Position numbers and translations under genes: made by a program. From CBFGRV01 sp965651265 (GTDB taxonomy: Bacteria > Bacteroidota > Rhodothermia > Rhodothermales > VXPQ01), in the NCBI GenBank assembly GCA_965651265.1, contig CBFGRV010000020.1, positions 1 to 57,864 on the forward strand: a stretch of 57,864 nucleotides of DNA, in the 5' to 3' direction. Position 1 is the stretch's first letter, and each line of letters opens with the position of its first letter. Under the pieces are notes generated by a model. The model did not search any database. It was not told where the DNA came from and saw only the letters and a list, made by a program, of their open reading frames with translations. Below are positions 25,830-35,620 of this stretch, piece by piece.

Positions 25830-26026
25830 GGGAGAAGTGGGTAGATGGAGATTCACGTTCCGCCAGGTGATGAGACAAGGGTGACAGAATACTGGGTAGG
25901 ATCCACTAGTTCCATCCCCTGCAGGCGGATATTTCGTACCATCCCGTACGGCGGATTTCAAGTTGCGTTACATCATTGCCGCGTTATTCCGGGTACGGCG
26001 GGAGAACTCAACGTCATCCTCACCAC

Positions 26027-26998
26027 ATGGCACGCTTCAAGATACTTTCGATCGATGGAGGAGGGATCCGCGGGATCATACCCGCCGTGGTCCTTGCCGA
26101 GATCGAGCGGCGTTCGGGTCGTCGCATTGCTGAATCATTCGATCTGATTGCAGGGACCTCGACGGGCGGAATACTCGCACTCGGGCTCACCCGCCCGGGA
26201 GAAGCCCAGGCTCCGTTGTACTCGGCTTCGGACCTGTTGAAGCTTTACGATGAGGAAGGCCCGAGTATCTTCAGCCGGAGCCTCTGGCATAAGCTGCGCG
26301 CCATCGGAAATGCCCTGGAGGAGAGGTACCCAGCTGCGCCCCTTGAGAAGATTCTCGAGCGATACTTTGGCGAGGCGAGGCTTTCTGAGGCCGTAACGAA
26401 TGTCATGGTGACGGCCTATGAGATCGAGCAGCGGCGGCCCTTTTTCTTCAAGAGCCACAACGCCAAGAACCGGCCGGAGGATGATTTCTTCATGCGCGAT
26501 GCTGCCAGAGCAACATCGGCGGCGCCCACCTATTTCGAGCCGGTCAAGCTGGACGTGAATGACCCCCTCGGGCGCGTCGTGCTCGTCGACGGCGGTGTAT
26601 ACGCAAACAACCCGGCGGCCTGCGCGCTCGTCGAGGCCTTCTGCAAATTTGGAGCGGCCCCCGAGGATGTCGTGCTGGTATCGCTGGGCACGGGTGAGCT
26701 GACGCGGCCCATTCCGTATGAGGAGGCGAAGGATTGGGGACTCATCGGCTGGGCGCAGCCGCTACTGAACGTCGTGTTCGACGGAGTCAGCGATTCGGTG
26801 AACTACCAGCTCAAGAATCTCCTGAACCGGGATGGGCGGCGAAACTACTACCGGTTGCAACTGAAGCTGGACAAGGGCAGTGACGACATGGATGACGCCA
26901 GTCGGACCAACCTCTGGGCCCTCAAGCTTCTCGCGACAGAGCTCGTTCAACTCAACGACGACCTCATCGATGCCATCTGCGGCGTCTTGACAGAATAG
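26027..26998 (+). CDS. patatin-like phospholipase/acyl hydrolase
   Basis: 323 residues from ATG 26027; the frame continues upstream, but the conserved domain starts at residue 4. The Ser-Asp dyad is intact: oxyanion loop DGGGIRG (10-16), nucleophile Ser45 in GTSTGG, and Asp188 in VDGGVYANNPA. No signal peptide is seen, so a cytoplasmic enzyme is likely. Related proteins include CapV-type effectors of CBASS defence, but no cyclic-nucleotide synthase lies next to it; a housekeeping lipase is equally likely. It is followed 46 bases later by a DUF4230 protein on the same strand. Confidence 0.92.
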   Translation: MARFKILSIDGGGIRGIIPAVVLAEIERRSGRRIAESFDLIAGTSTGGILALGLTRPGEAQAPLYSASDLLKLYDEEGPSIFSRSLWHKLRAIGNALEERYPAAPLEKILERYFGEARLSEAVTNVMVTAYEIEQRRPFFFKSHNAKNRPEDDFFMRDAARATSAAPTYFEPVKLDVNDPLGRVVLVDGGVYANNPAACALVEAFCKFGAAPEDVVLVSLGTGELTRPIPYEEAKDWGLIGWAQPLLNVVFDGVSDSVNYQLKNLLNRDGRRNYYRLQLKLDKGSDDMDDASRTNLWALKLLATELVQLNDDLIDAICGVLTE

Positions 26999-27044
26999 AG
27001 AGTCTCGTACCGATGCCGGCTTGGACCGTACCACAATCGCCCTG

Positions 27045-27779
27045 ATGGCTCGCCTTCGTTCCCTTCTTGCAGGATGGACGGCGGTGGCCGTGATGGTGCT
27101 GACCGTGATCGCCATCGCGCTGATCGCCGGCACGATGTACCTGATCAGCGGGCGTACGGCCGGGATTGTGGACGCCTTCCGGCCGACCGTAAAGTCTCAC
27201 GTGGTGCTGCGCGGCACCATCGAACGGATGCGCGAGGAGGGAAAACTCGTGGTCCTCACTGCCGACGTGACCGCTGTCTCGGAAAGCAGCACGGACAAGC
27301 GCATCTTCTTCGATCTCATCGACGCCGGCCGGACCACCGTCATGGTGCGCGCACCCGCGCGCGTGCAGTACGTCGTTCCGCTCGACGCCGTCTCTCGGGA
27401 CGACTTCTTCTATGATCCGGAGACACGCCGTCTCCTGTTGACGCTCCCGAATCCACGCCTGGATACGGCCATCGTCGAGGTATCGACCGACCCCTCCCGG
27501 GTCGAGGTCTTCCGCGAGATCGGCTGGCTCCGGTTGGATGCCTTCTCCGGCCGCTACAACGAAGATCGCGCGCGCCGGCTGCTGCGCGAGGCCGCCATCG
27601 GAGCGGGCCACTCGGGTGATGTGTTGACTCGAGCGCAGGCTGCGACCCGAGAGCGTCTCACGGCGTTCCTCGAGCCGCTCCTCGAAGCCCTAGATGACGA
27701 GGTCCGCTTTGAGATTGCCTTTTACCAACCGAGGGAGATTTCTGAGGAGACGGAAATCCTACCCACACCGTCCCGATAA
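27045..27779 (+). CDS. DUF4230 membrane-anchored protein
   Basis: 244 residues from ATG 27045, with a TTG 24 bases upstream as an alternative. An N-terminal membrane helix (AVAVMVLTVIAIALIAGTMYLI) is followed by a beta-rich domain with the DUF4230 pattern: VVLRGTIERMREEGKLVVL, then a region with VRAPARVQYVVPLDAV and DPETRRLLLTLPNPRLD, and a C-terminal helical part (REAAIGAGHSGDVLTRAQAATRERLTAFLEPLL). The function of the family is unknown. It lies downstream of the patatin gene and converges on the helicase gene with 47 bases between. Confidence 0.8.
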   Translation: MARLRSLLAGWTAVAVMVLTVIAIALIAGTMYLISGRTAGIVDAFRPTVKSHVVLRGTIERMREEGKLVVLTADVTAVSESSTDKRIFFDLIDAGRTTVMVRAPARVQYVVPLDAVSRDDFFYDPETRRLLLTLPNPRLDTAIVEVSTDPSRVEVFREIGWLRLDAFSGRYNEDRARRLLREAAIGAGHSGDVLTRAQAATRERLTAFLEPLLEALDDEVRFEIAFYQPREISEETEILPTPSR

Positions 27780-27826
27780 ATGGTGCCCGCCCCGAAGACC
27801 TGCCTTTCGGACGAGCTTTCCTGGAT

Positions 27827-30800
27827 TCAAGGGCGCAGAAGAACGCGGAGCTCAGGCGCGACCGGACGTCGGCGCATGGCCTTCTTCAGATCGTGCGGCA
27901 CCTCTCTACCGTTCGTTAGGTACCGCACCTCGCCACTCTCAAGGACCAGCTCCGGAATGCCGCCGCGAAAGCCGATCCGATTCGTAGCATAGCTTGTGAT
28001 TCGGGCCCCCGCAGTTACTATCCCTGTCAAATTCAGTGGATCGGCGGCACTGAGCACGATGAGGTCCTGACTTGAGTCGTTCCGAAGTTTTCGAAGGAGG
28101 GCGAGTGCCTCCGGAAGTGCGAACTGCTCGCCCGTGAAGCCGGCCACGAACCGGCCTCCACGAACCTCGCCTCGAGCTTCCATCCTCCAGAAATATCGGA
28201 GGAGGTCTCTCCACGCCGGAGCATTGGGCTCCCGTTGTAAGAGTCGGCTCATCACCACGCCGTAACGCCGCAGGAGCAAGCGAGCCCACCGCTCGATCTC
28301 GGCCTCCGACGACTCTGACCCCGATCCGCGAGCACTCGAATGTGTCCTGGCGCTCTCTTCGGATCCATCCCCGGCGCCGGGCTTCTGAAGGAGACTCCAT
28401 CGACCCGCCGAATGCATACCATACGGCGATGTCTTCCGACGCCGCGATGCGCGAGTGGGGACATGCCGCTGATCGACGGGCGTGAGCAGCGCACGCAGCC
28501 CGGAAAAGCTATCCGAGGTCACTAGCCCGAAGGCCACGAGCTCTCCCAGTCCCTGCTCGACCTGAGTAGGCAGCAGCCGCGTGGCCGCAATCAGGTCCTG
28601 GAAGAACGATGCGCCGTTCTCCGCCAGCGCAATGTACACTTGTCGAGCATAGGTCGTGAGGGCCAGTTGCGATGCGTCTGCGAGGTGGCGAAGCCAGAAA
28701 TCGGCATGCTCACGCGGCCATAGCGCAACAGGAGAGGACCGGATTGGCCCGGTCGCTCGAAGCCCTTCGCCACCCATTGGAGGCGAGAGCCGCCCCCACA
28801 TCACCCGCCCTGTGTTACAGAGCGCATCGAGGTCCTCGGGGGCGTAGGCATCACACCGCGCCGGGAGTATGTCCGTTTCCCACGAGACCGCCGGTAACTC
28901 GATGCCCTCTAGCTGCTCGATCAGCGACATCACACCCTCCGGCCCGACCACACGATGCTCAGGCTCGGCTCTCTGCCACCGGATGAGGAAACGCATGAAA
29001 TCGGACTGGCTAACCGGGCTAATTTCGGAGCGAAGCCGCTCGATCGTGTATCGATGAATGCGCGCCAGAAGGCGACGATCGCACCATTCCTCCGCCGGCT
29101 GTCCATTGAGGATGTCGACATAGCCATCGCCCGCACCAGGTTCATCATCGAAGGCCGCGTTCGTACGTCGGCGTGACGCGTCGGTGAATCGGCCACGGAG
29201 CACAACGCCTTCTCCCTCCAACGCGAGCAGACTCTGCTGCACACGATGCCTGGCTACGCCAAGATCGACGGCGAGTGCATTGAGCGCGATCGGTCCGGCA
29301 AGCGCCACTCGGCCCCGCACGACCTCACGAAGAGCTTCTGGTTCCGTCAACGTTCTTCCCTGGTTCCGGAAAGGCGTATCTGGTATCTCAGCCGGTTCAA
29401 TGGCGGCGTCCGGCCAGATGAGACGGCCCTCATGGAGCCGCTCTGCGGCCATCCACCGGAAGGCACCCACTCGAGCGGCACGGCCATCGGCAACAAGGCT
29501 TCTCGTCCACTCATCGATGTCCGACGGGGCAAATCCTTCCGCCATCTGAGCTATTTCGGCGTCCGTGAGGTACCCAAACGTCATCAGAGCCTCATGCAGC
29601 TCATCGGCAGAAGAGAGTGCCGGCTGTGCTTCGCGGCGCACCCGATCTATGGCCTCGTGATCAAGGGCGCCCAATGCGCCGGCGCTCGATGGCTCGAAGC
29701 TGCGCCGCGTGCGTACAGCATGGGATCGGCGTTCTTCGAGCGGAGCATCATCCAGAAAGGCATACGGCCGGGCCGAGAGTAGCTCGTGGGAGAGGGGAGA
29801 GGCCTCCGGCGTGTCGCGCGCGACCAGACGAAACTCACCCGCATGAATCCCGCGCAGAATGTTCTGCAGCCTCGGCAGGTCCATGACCTCCGTCAGGCAG
29901 TCATGAATCGTCTGGCGCACGAGCGGATGATCCGGTACCTCCCGGTCGCCGACGATGGTTTCCAGGCAGGCCGCTGCATCGGGGAATACGGACACGAGAA
30001 GGTCTTCGGATCGCATGCGCTGGATCTGAGGCGGGACCTTCCGCCCGCCGCTCCACCGCAGCAGAGCCAGCGCGAGCGTGGCCGTCCAACGCCAGCGTGT
30101 CTGGAACATCGGCGCATCGAGCAGGGCCTGTACAAGGATATCCTCGACGGAGTCCGGGTGCAGGTACTTGAACACATCCTCCAGAGGGAAGGAGTGTTGA
30201 GGTCCAAGAGAGAGCAGGATGCCTTCCTCCGTAGCGGCGGCCTGGAGCTCGAAGTTGAACTGACGACAGAATCGCTTGCGCAAGGCCAGTCCCCACGCCC
30301 GATTGACGCGGCTGCCGAACGGGGAATGGACAATAAGCTGCTGGGCGCCGGCTTCATCGAAGAACCGCTCCAGAATCAGTGTGTCGAGGGTCGGCAGCGC
30401 ACCCAGAAGGCGATGGGAATCACTCAGGTAACTCAAAATCTGAACCGCGCCGGGGCCGGATACCCCCGTCTCCTCCACCAGCCACGAAATGATCTCATCG
30501 GAGGGCACTCCATCCTCCAGAAGCCGCTCGACCTCAGCTCTCAGTTCGGAAACTGCGGCGGAGAGCTCCTGACTCCGTGCGGGAGCTTCACCGAACCAGA
30601 AAGGAATCGACGGCGGCTCTCCGGAGGCATCGGCCACGCGAACCGTACCCGACTCGACTCGAAGTATGCGCCAGGCCGTGCTTCCCAGCTGAAAGATGTC
30701 GCCTGGCATGCTTTCGACAGCGAAATCCTCGTCCAAGGTGCCCACGAAGACACCCTCAGGCTCGAGGACGACTCGATAGTCCGCATTATCCGGGATTGCG

Positions 30801-32356
30801 CCTCCAGAGGTGATCGCGATCAGACGAGAGCCCTTTCTGGGCTTCAGCCGACGGTTCACGGCATCATAATGAATCCGCGCAGCCCGGCGCCCAACTTGCG
30901 TGGTGAAGCCCGAGCCCAGCATCTCCACGATCTCGTGGAAGGCCTCGAACGTCACGTTGCGATACGGATGGGCTCGGCGAAAGCATTCAAACAGCGCCTG
31001 CTCGTCCCATTCTTCTGTCGCGACTTCGGCGACGATCTGCTGCGCCAGGATATCCAGCGGGGCCTCGAGCATCTCGAGACGGTCCAGCTCGCCGCGTCGC
31101 ACGGCTCGAAGGAGGGCGGCGCCTTCCACCAGCTCGTCGCGCGTAAGCGGGAAAAGTCGCCCCTTCGGCGTACCGTGAACGGTGTGGCCGGAGCGACCCA
31201 CGCGCTGTAGAAAAATCGAAATGCGCTTCGGCGACCCAAGCTGGCAGACCAGGTCCACGTGTCCGATGTCGATCCCCAACTCGAGGGATGCTGTTGCTAC
31301 GAGCACTTTCAGCTCGCCGGACTTCAACCGCTGCTCCGCCCTCAGGCGAGCCTCCTTCGAAAGGCTGCCATGATGGGCAGCAACGGCGTCTGCACCGAGC
31401 CGCTCGGCCAGTCGATGCGCCCCACGCTCCGCCTCGCGCCTCGTGTTGGCAAAGACGAGCGTGGTCGTATGCTCGGACGCGAGCCGGGCAACGCGGTCAT
31501 AGATCTCCTCACGGACTTCGCCCGAAAGCACCGCCTCGAGAGGTGAACCTGGCAACTCGATCGCCAGATCGAGATCGCGAATGTGGCCCTCGTCTATGAT
31601 GTGACATGCTGCCTGGCCGACGCCGGCTGCATCGGAGCCCGCGTCTGATCTACCATCCCGATGACCGGGATCGACTCCCCATCCAACCAGAAAATGAGCG
31701 ACCTCCTGGATCGGCTTCTGCGTGGCCGAGAGGCCGATCCGCTGCACCCTCCGCCCGGTCACGTGATCTAGCCGCTCCAGCGAAAGCGCAAGATGCGAGC
31801 CTCGGCGAGACTCGATCATTGCGTGGATCTCATCCACGATCACCGTGCGCACGGTTCGCAGTGCCTCTCGGCTCTTCTGCGAAGTGAGTAGCAGATACAG
31901 CGATTCCGGTGTGGTCACCAGGATGTGGGGCGGGCGGTCGATCATGGCGCGCCGCTGAGACGCCGGCGTGTCGCCGCTGCGGACGCCGGCCGTGACTCGC
32001 GGCGCCTCGAGTCCCATTTCACGCGCAACCTGCCGAATCTGGCGGCGAGGCTCGGCCAGATTTCGGTGGATGTCCACACCAAGAGCCTTCAAGGGAGAGA
32101 CGTACACGACGCGTGTCTCGTCAGGAAGCTCACCGTCTGCGGCAATCCCTTCCTTCAAAAGCTGGTCGATGGCATGCAGAAAGGCGCTGAGCGTCTTGCC
32201 CGAACCCGTCGGCGCGGCGATTAGCGTGTGCTCGCCGGTGCGGATGGCTTCCCAGCCACGTTCCTGCGCGGGTGTGGGTGCGGAAAAGGTATCCATGAAC
32301 CATCTCTGAATACCTTCATGAAATCCACCAAGTGATGGGCTCACCCTTCTAGTCAT
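27827..32356 (-). CDS. lhr: Lhr-type ATP-dependent DNA helicase
   Basis: 1509 residues from ATG 32356. A GTG 15 bases further upstream is also in frame, but GGTGGAG sits 9 bases before the ATG. The SF2 helicase core has the Q-motif region TPAQERGWEAI, Walker A APTGSGKT (about residue 48), YVSPLKALGVD, motif II DEIH (about 174), SAT in GLSATQKP, HHGSLS and the motif VI QRVGRSG. Long C-terminal winged-helix and Lhr-specific domains follow; its size matches full-length bacterial Lhr. Lhr is a 3'-5' translocase in DNA repair. No nuclease or ligase partner gene is adjacent, and it is flanked by the long gene-free stretch. Confidence 0.95.
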   Translation of the reverse strand: MTRRVSPSLGGFHEGIQRWFMDTFSAPTPAQERGWEAIRTGEHTLIAAPTGSGKTLSAFLHAIDQLLKEGIAADGELPDETRVVYVSPLKALGVDIHRNLAEPRRQIRQVAREMGLEAPRVTAGVRSGDTPASQRRAMIDRPPHILVTTPESLYLLLTSQKSREALRTVRTVIVDEIHAMIESRRGSHLALSLERLDHVTGRRVQRIGLSATQKPIQEVAHFLVGWGVDPGHRDGRSDAGSDAAGVGQAACHIIDEGHIRDLDLAIELPGSPLEAVLSGEVREEIYDRVARLASEHTTTLVFANTRREAERGAHRLAERLGADAVAAHHGSLSKEARLRAEQRLKSGELKVLVATASLELGIDIGHVDLVCQLGSPKRISIFLQRVGRSGHTVHGTPKGRLFPLTRDELVEGAALLRAVRRGELDRLEMLEAPLDILAQQIVAEVATEEWDEQALFECFRRAHPYRNVTFEAFHEIVEMLGSGFTTQVGRRAARIHYDAVNRRLKPRKGSRLIAITSGGAIPDNADYRVVLEPEGVFVGTLDEDFAVESMPGDIFQLGSTAWRILRVESGTVRVADASGEPPSIPFWFGEAPARSQELSAAVSELRAEVERLLEDGVPSDEIISWLVEETGVSGPGAVQILSYLSDSHRLLGALPTLDTLILERFFDEAGAQQLIVHSPFGSRVNRAWGLALRKRFCRQFNFELQAAATEEGILLSLGPQHSFPLEDVFKYLHPDSVEDILVQALLDAPMFQTRWRWTATLALALLRWSGGRKVPPQIQRMRSEDLLVSVFPDAAACLETIVGDREVPDHPLVRQTIHDCLTEVMDLPRLQNILRGIHAGEFRLVARDTPEASPLSHELLSARPYAFLDDAPLEERRSHAVRTRRSFEPSSAGALGALDHEAIDRVRREAQPALSSADELHEALMTFGYLTDAEIAQMAEGFAPSDIDEWTRSLVADGRAARVGAFRWMAAERLHEGRLIWPDAAIEPAEIPDTPFRNQGRTLTEPEALREVVRGRVALAGPIALNALAVDLGVARHRVQQSLLALEGEGVVLRGRFTDASRRRTNAAFDDEPGAGDGYVDILNGQPAEEWCDRRLLARIHRYTIERLRSEISPVSQSDFMRFLIRWQRAEPEHRVVGPEGVMSLIEQLEGIELPAVSWETDILPARCDAYAPEDLDALCNTGRVMWGRLSPPMGGEGLRATGPIRSSPVALWPREHADFWLRHLADASQLALTTYARQVYIALAENGASFFQDLIAATRLLPTQVEQGLGELVAFGLVTSDSFSGLRALLTPVDQRHVPTRASRRRKTSPYGMHSAGRWSLLQKPGAGDGSEESARTHSSARGSGSESSEAEIERWARLLLRRYGVVMSRLLQREPNAPAWRDLLRYFWRMEARGEVRGGRFVAGFTGEQFALPEALALLRKLRNDSSQDLIVLSAADPLNLTGIVTAGARITSYATNRIGFRGGIPELVLESGEVRYLTNGREVPHDLKKAMRRRPVAPELRVLLRP

Positions 32357-32720
32357 ATCTCCAGACTCCACCCTTCTTTCCGGAAATGGACACCCGTTCC
32401 GCTCGAATTGCGTCCGCCGTGAAAGGTTCTACGACGCCTCATTAAAAGAGATCACGGGGACGTCGGAAAGCAATTTGGAGGATACCCGGGACGAGTAAGC
32501 ACATCCGCACTCCTCCTGGAGTCGCTACGTAGACATGCAGATCTTTGGATTGCAGCACGGGTCGCCTTTCGTGTAGTAGAGATATGACAGACGACGAATT
32601 GCCTGGGTCCGAATTGGAAAATATGGGCTGATAAAGATGGCCGGTGGTATTGCGCTAAATCTGTATGATGGTAGTGTCAAAAGACGTTAGTCGGACTTGT
32701 CGTTCGCGGCTATGTTTGTC

Positions 32721-32802
32721 GTGCAAATCATCAGAAACGATGCGCATGCGAAGGATCGAGGCGGCTCGGGACTCTGTGCGGAATCCGGATGCTGATTTGC
32801 AC
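32721..32802. repeat. 10-bp inverted repeat, 62-base spacing
   Basis: GTGCAAATCA at 32721-32730 and TGATTTGCAC at 32793-32802 are perfect reverse complements. No transposase ORF or target duplication is recognisable between or around them. It could be chance or a vestige of a small mobile element. Confidence 0.3.
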
Positions 32803-33198
32803 AAAAGTACGCCAACCCGTCTGTACCACCCACCGCAAACCTGGCATCACCACTGCAATTATGGAGCTAGACGTGACGCAGAGGTACGCGCACATCCGTT
32901 CCTCCATTTGATGTAGCTGCTGGCTTGTATCTGACCTGACTGCGGGCACGTGGGAACGCATGGACTCCCAATCCTCGCGATTGGCCAAGTTAGTAGGTGC
33001 ACTTCCTTCCGGAGCTTGCCTCGACCCGCTCCACCGCATGCCGGTCCAAAACGGGTCATCTGGCAACGGCCGATCACCCCTGCCGACGCCGCCATGATTG
33101 CAGATCCTCGGGACTGTGACCGACGTGGCGGAGCCCTACTCGATCGTGATTGGCACAAGCAAAATTCATTATGCTGAGGAAAAGCTTTCAGCCACTCT

Positions 33199-33204
33199 TA
33201 TAAT
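33199..33204 (+). promoter_or_regulatory. possible -10 element of the glycan locus
   Basis: TATAAT lies 70 bases before ATG 33275. No good -35 hexamer is seen at the usual distance, so the call rests on one box and position. Confidence 0.3.
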
Positions 33205-33274
33205 GATATCCTTGTGACGAAACCAAGACAGAGCGGTGCATCATTCTTCTCGACATCGTGATGAAGGCGAGCCG

Positions 33275-35620
33275 ATGGCTCGCCTGGAGTTTCCGCCCGA
33301 GCGGAGCATGACTGAACGGGTCGAGCAAGGCCTCGATATCCTCTATCGGAGGAAATGGATCGTGATCACTTTTCTGGTGATCAGCGTCGCGATCGTTGCC
33401 ACCCTGACGTTTATACAAGATCCGCTCTATGAAGCGCGTGGCTATCTCCTGGTCAACGTCGCCGAACCTATCCCCTCGCGCTCGGGCGCAAGCGCGGCCG
33501 ATCTTCTGAGGGGAAACGGTGATGTCTTCTCCACCAACGAGCGATCTCTGCTGGAAGAGCTCGTTGTCCTTCAGGTAGCATCTCCCCTCGTTCACAATGT
33601 TGCTGAAAGACTGCAACAAATCCAGGTCACCGAGGCCGGGACACCTATAAGCCTGTTGTTCTTGTCCTCGGGTGAGAAGTTGGGTATGGTCCAACTGGTA
33701 GAGCGGCTCCGCGAGACCATCAAGCTCGCTCCGGAACCGGGAAGCAATAACATTATCCGAATTTCGGCCATCAGCAAGGACTCCCAGGAGGCGGCCCTTC
33801 TCGTCAACCTATTTGGGGAGGAATACATCTCGTTGACGGAAAAAGCTCGTAGCGAGCGACTCACCGAGACGTGGGCATTTCTAGAGGAGCAAGAAAAGAA
33901 GCGCCGGGAGGAATTGCGTCAAATTGAAGATCAGATTCGAACCTATGTCCGCACCAGCGGAGCCGTCGGCCTCGATCAGGCGGTGACTAATCTGATCGGG
34001 CAAATTGCGGAGCTTCAGGCAAGGCGCGACGAAGCCCGCGTCGAGCTCCAGATGCGGCAGCGCACACTGACTGATCTGGAGAACGATCTGGAGAAGGCGC
34101 AACTGCAACTCGTCGAACACCTTGCCTCAGGCGCCGACACGCGTCTGCAACGCATGCAGGATCAGATTGCTTTGCTAGAGACGAAACGCGCCCAGATCAC
34201 CCAACGCTACCCCGAATCGCAGCGAACTCCGACTATCCAGGAGGAACTGAAGCTAATCGATGACCAGATAACCGTACTTCATGACGAGACAGGCCGGATC
34301 GTTCAGCAGTACGTGACGGAAGGCTTCGTTCCCGAAGGAAGTGCTAATTCGCAGCAGTACATCACTACGCTTAGAAGGCGGATTTCGGACGAGAGATCGG
34401 CCATCGAAGGCTTGAATGCTCGAATCGCTTTGCTTGAAGAGCGCCTGAATCTAGCGCAATTGGAATTGCGCAATGTTCCTCAACAGTCGATGGAACTCGC
34501 TCAACTGGAACGTTCCCGTGCGTACGCCGAACGCATGTACCAGCGCATCACCGATCTGATGCTCGAGCATCGCCTCACCAATGAGCCTGATCAAAGCAAG
34601 GGATACGTTCGATTCATCCAGAAGGCCGATGTGCCTACCGAGCCCCTCTCCAAGAATCCCATCCGAAATTTGATTTTGGCCACTTTCCTCGGATTGTCGC
34701 TCGGACTGGGTATGGCTGTTGTGCGCGACAAATTCGACAACCGCATTTACAAGCCGGATCAACTCAGGCAGCGTGGCTACAACATATCGGGCGTTATTCC
34801 CGACTTGAGATCGTTTATCAAAGACCAGTTCAACGGCGAAACCCACGTTACGATTAACGACCGGCGCGTGCCGACGACGCTTACCGCCCTTCTCGATCCG
34901 ATGTCACCCATCGTTGAGATGTACAGGCATCTGCGCACAAACATTCAGTTCGGGTTATCAGGCAAGCCCCTGCGCACCCTGGTGGTGACGAGCTCGAACA
35001 TGGAAGAGGGTAAATCGGTGACATCAGCGAACCTGGCCATCGTAATGGCCCAGGCGGGCCGACGTACGCTCCTGATCGATGCCGACCTTCGACGGCCGCA
35101 GGTGCATCGAATGTTCGACATAAAATCGGCGCCGGGGCTCGTCGAGTTGATTTCGGGCGACACTTCGAACTTGATGGAGCGAACGAAATCACGAGTCGAA
35201 AATCTATATGTACTGCCGGCCGGGAACGCGGCAACCGATTCCGCCGAGTTACTGGGAAGTACACGATTCAAGTCGACTCTGAACGCCCTCCTCAACCAGT
35301 TCGATACGATAATCCTGGATACTCCGCCTATACTTGCTGCGACCGACGCCGCACTGATCGCAACTCAGTGTGACGCCACGCTTCTGGTCGTCCGTGCCGG
35401 GCATACTCGGGAAAAGGAATTGGACGCCTCGATGGAGGCCCTGAGCGACGTCGGCGCGACCGTCATAGGTGTCCTCTTGAATGGATTTAATCTATCGATG
35501 GCGTATGGCCACAAGTATCAATATCAATACTTCTCCAAGTATGGCCACCATTCCGACTACGGATACAAGATTGATCCCGGCCAAAAGAATGGTAAGATTC
35601 TTCGGCGTGCAGCGGTATGA
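33275..35620 (+). CDS. polysaccharide co-polymerase / BY-type tyrosine autokinase
   Basis: 781 residues from ATG 33275, preceded by GAAGGCGAG; a GTG at 33236 is in frame but less likely. A Wzz domain starts after residue 12, with the first membrane helix near WIVITFLVISVAIVATLTFI. A long coiled coil follows (about 200-440), then GNVR/second membrane region (NPIRNLILATFLGLSLGLGM). The kinase part has Walker A SNMEEGKS (Lys580), Walker A' LLIDADLRRP and Walker B IILDTPP. The tail is Tyr-rich (YGHKYQYQYFSKYGHHSDYG), the expected autophosphorylation cluster. It controls chain length and export of capsule or exopolysaccharide in known systems. It heads the glycan locus and overlaps the next gene by 4 bases. 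Confidence 0.94.
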   Translation: MARLEFPPERSMTERVEQGLDILYRRKWIVITFLVISVAIVATLTFIQDPLYEARGYLLVNVAEPIPSRSGASAADLLRGNGDVFSTNERSLLEELVVLQVASPLVHNVAERLQQIQVTEAGTPISLLFLSSGEKLGMVQLVERLRETIKLAPEPGSNNIIRISAISKDSQEAALLVNLFGEEYISLTEKARSERLTETWAFLEEQEKKRREELRQIEDQIRTYVRTSGAVGLDQAVTNLIGQIAELQARRDEARVELQMRQRTLTDLENDLEKAQLQLVEHLASGADTRLQRMQDQIALLETKRAQITQRYPESQRTPTIQEELKLIDDQITVLHDETGRIVQQYVTEGFVPEGSANSQQYITTLRRRISDERSAIEGLNARIALLEERLNLAQLELRNVPQQSMELAQLERSRAYAERMYQRITDLMLEHRLTNEPDQSKGYVRFIQKADVPTEPLSKNPIRNLILATFLGLSLGLGMAVVRDKFDNRIYKPDQLRQRGYNISGVIPDLRSFIKDQFNGETHVTINDRRVPTTLTALLDPMSPIVEMYRHLRTNIQFGLSGKPLRTLVVTSSNMEEGKSVTSANLAIVMAQAGRRTLLIDADLRRPQVHRMFDIKSAPGLVELISGDTSNLMERTKSRVENLYVLPAGNAATDSAELLGSTRFKSTLNALLNQFDTIILDTPPILAATDAALIATQCDATLLVVRAGHTREKELDASMEALSDVGATVIGVLLNGFNLSMAYGHKYQYQYFSKYGHHSDYGYKIDPGQKNGKILRRAAV

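Larger units (their letters stand above)
32372..33235. other. long gene-free stretch before the glycan locus
   Basis: About 860 bases between the divergent helicase and BY-kinase genes. Open frames on either strand are short, overlapping and unlike known proteins. It contains a 10-bp inverted repeat (32721-32730 and 32793-32802) and, at its right edge, a TATAAT-like hexamer. It may hold promoters, a leader RNA or a decayed element; I cannot identify which. Confidence 0.55.

Noticed and set aside
25899..25925. GGATCCACTAGTTC plus CCTGCAGG resemble a cloning-vector polylinker
   Set aside because: Only 14 bases match the vector order as I remember it, and the surrounding sequence reads as normal intergenic DNA; coincidence is likely. 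A vector screen would settle it.
26027..26998. Patatin as a CBASS (CapV) defence effector
   Set aside because: No CD-NTase gene is adjacent. The two NTase-fold proteins are over 22 kb away in a glycan locus and lie among sugar genes.
29786..31210. A 474-residue open frame opposite the Lhr helicase
   Set aside because: It lies inside conserved helicase coding sequence on the other strand and has no start signal or domain.
32665..33158. Several short overlapping ORFs as a decayed transposase
   Set aside because: No DDE or recombinase motif, and no matching frame across the stretch; the translations look like random sequence.
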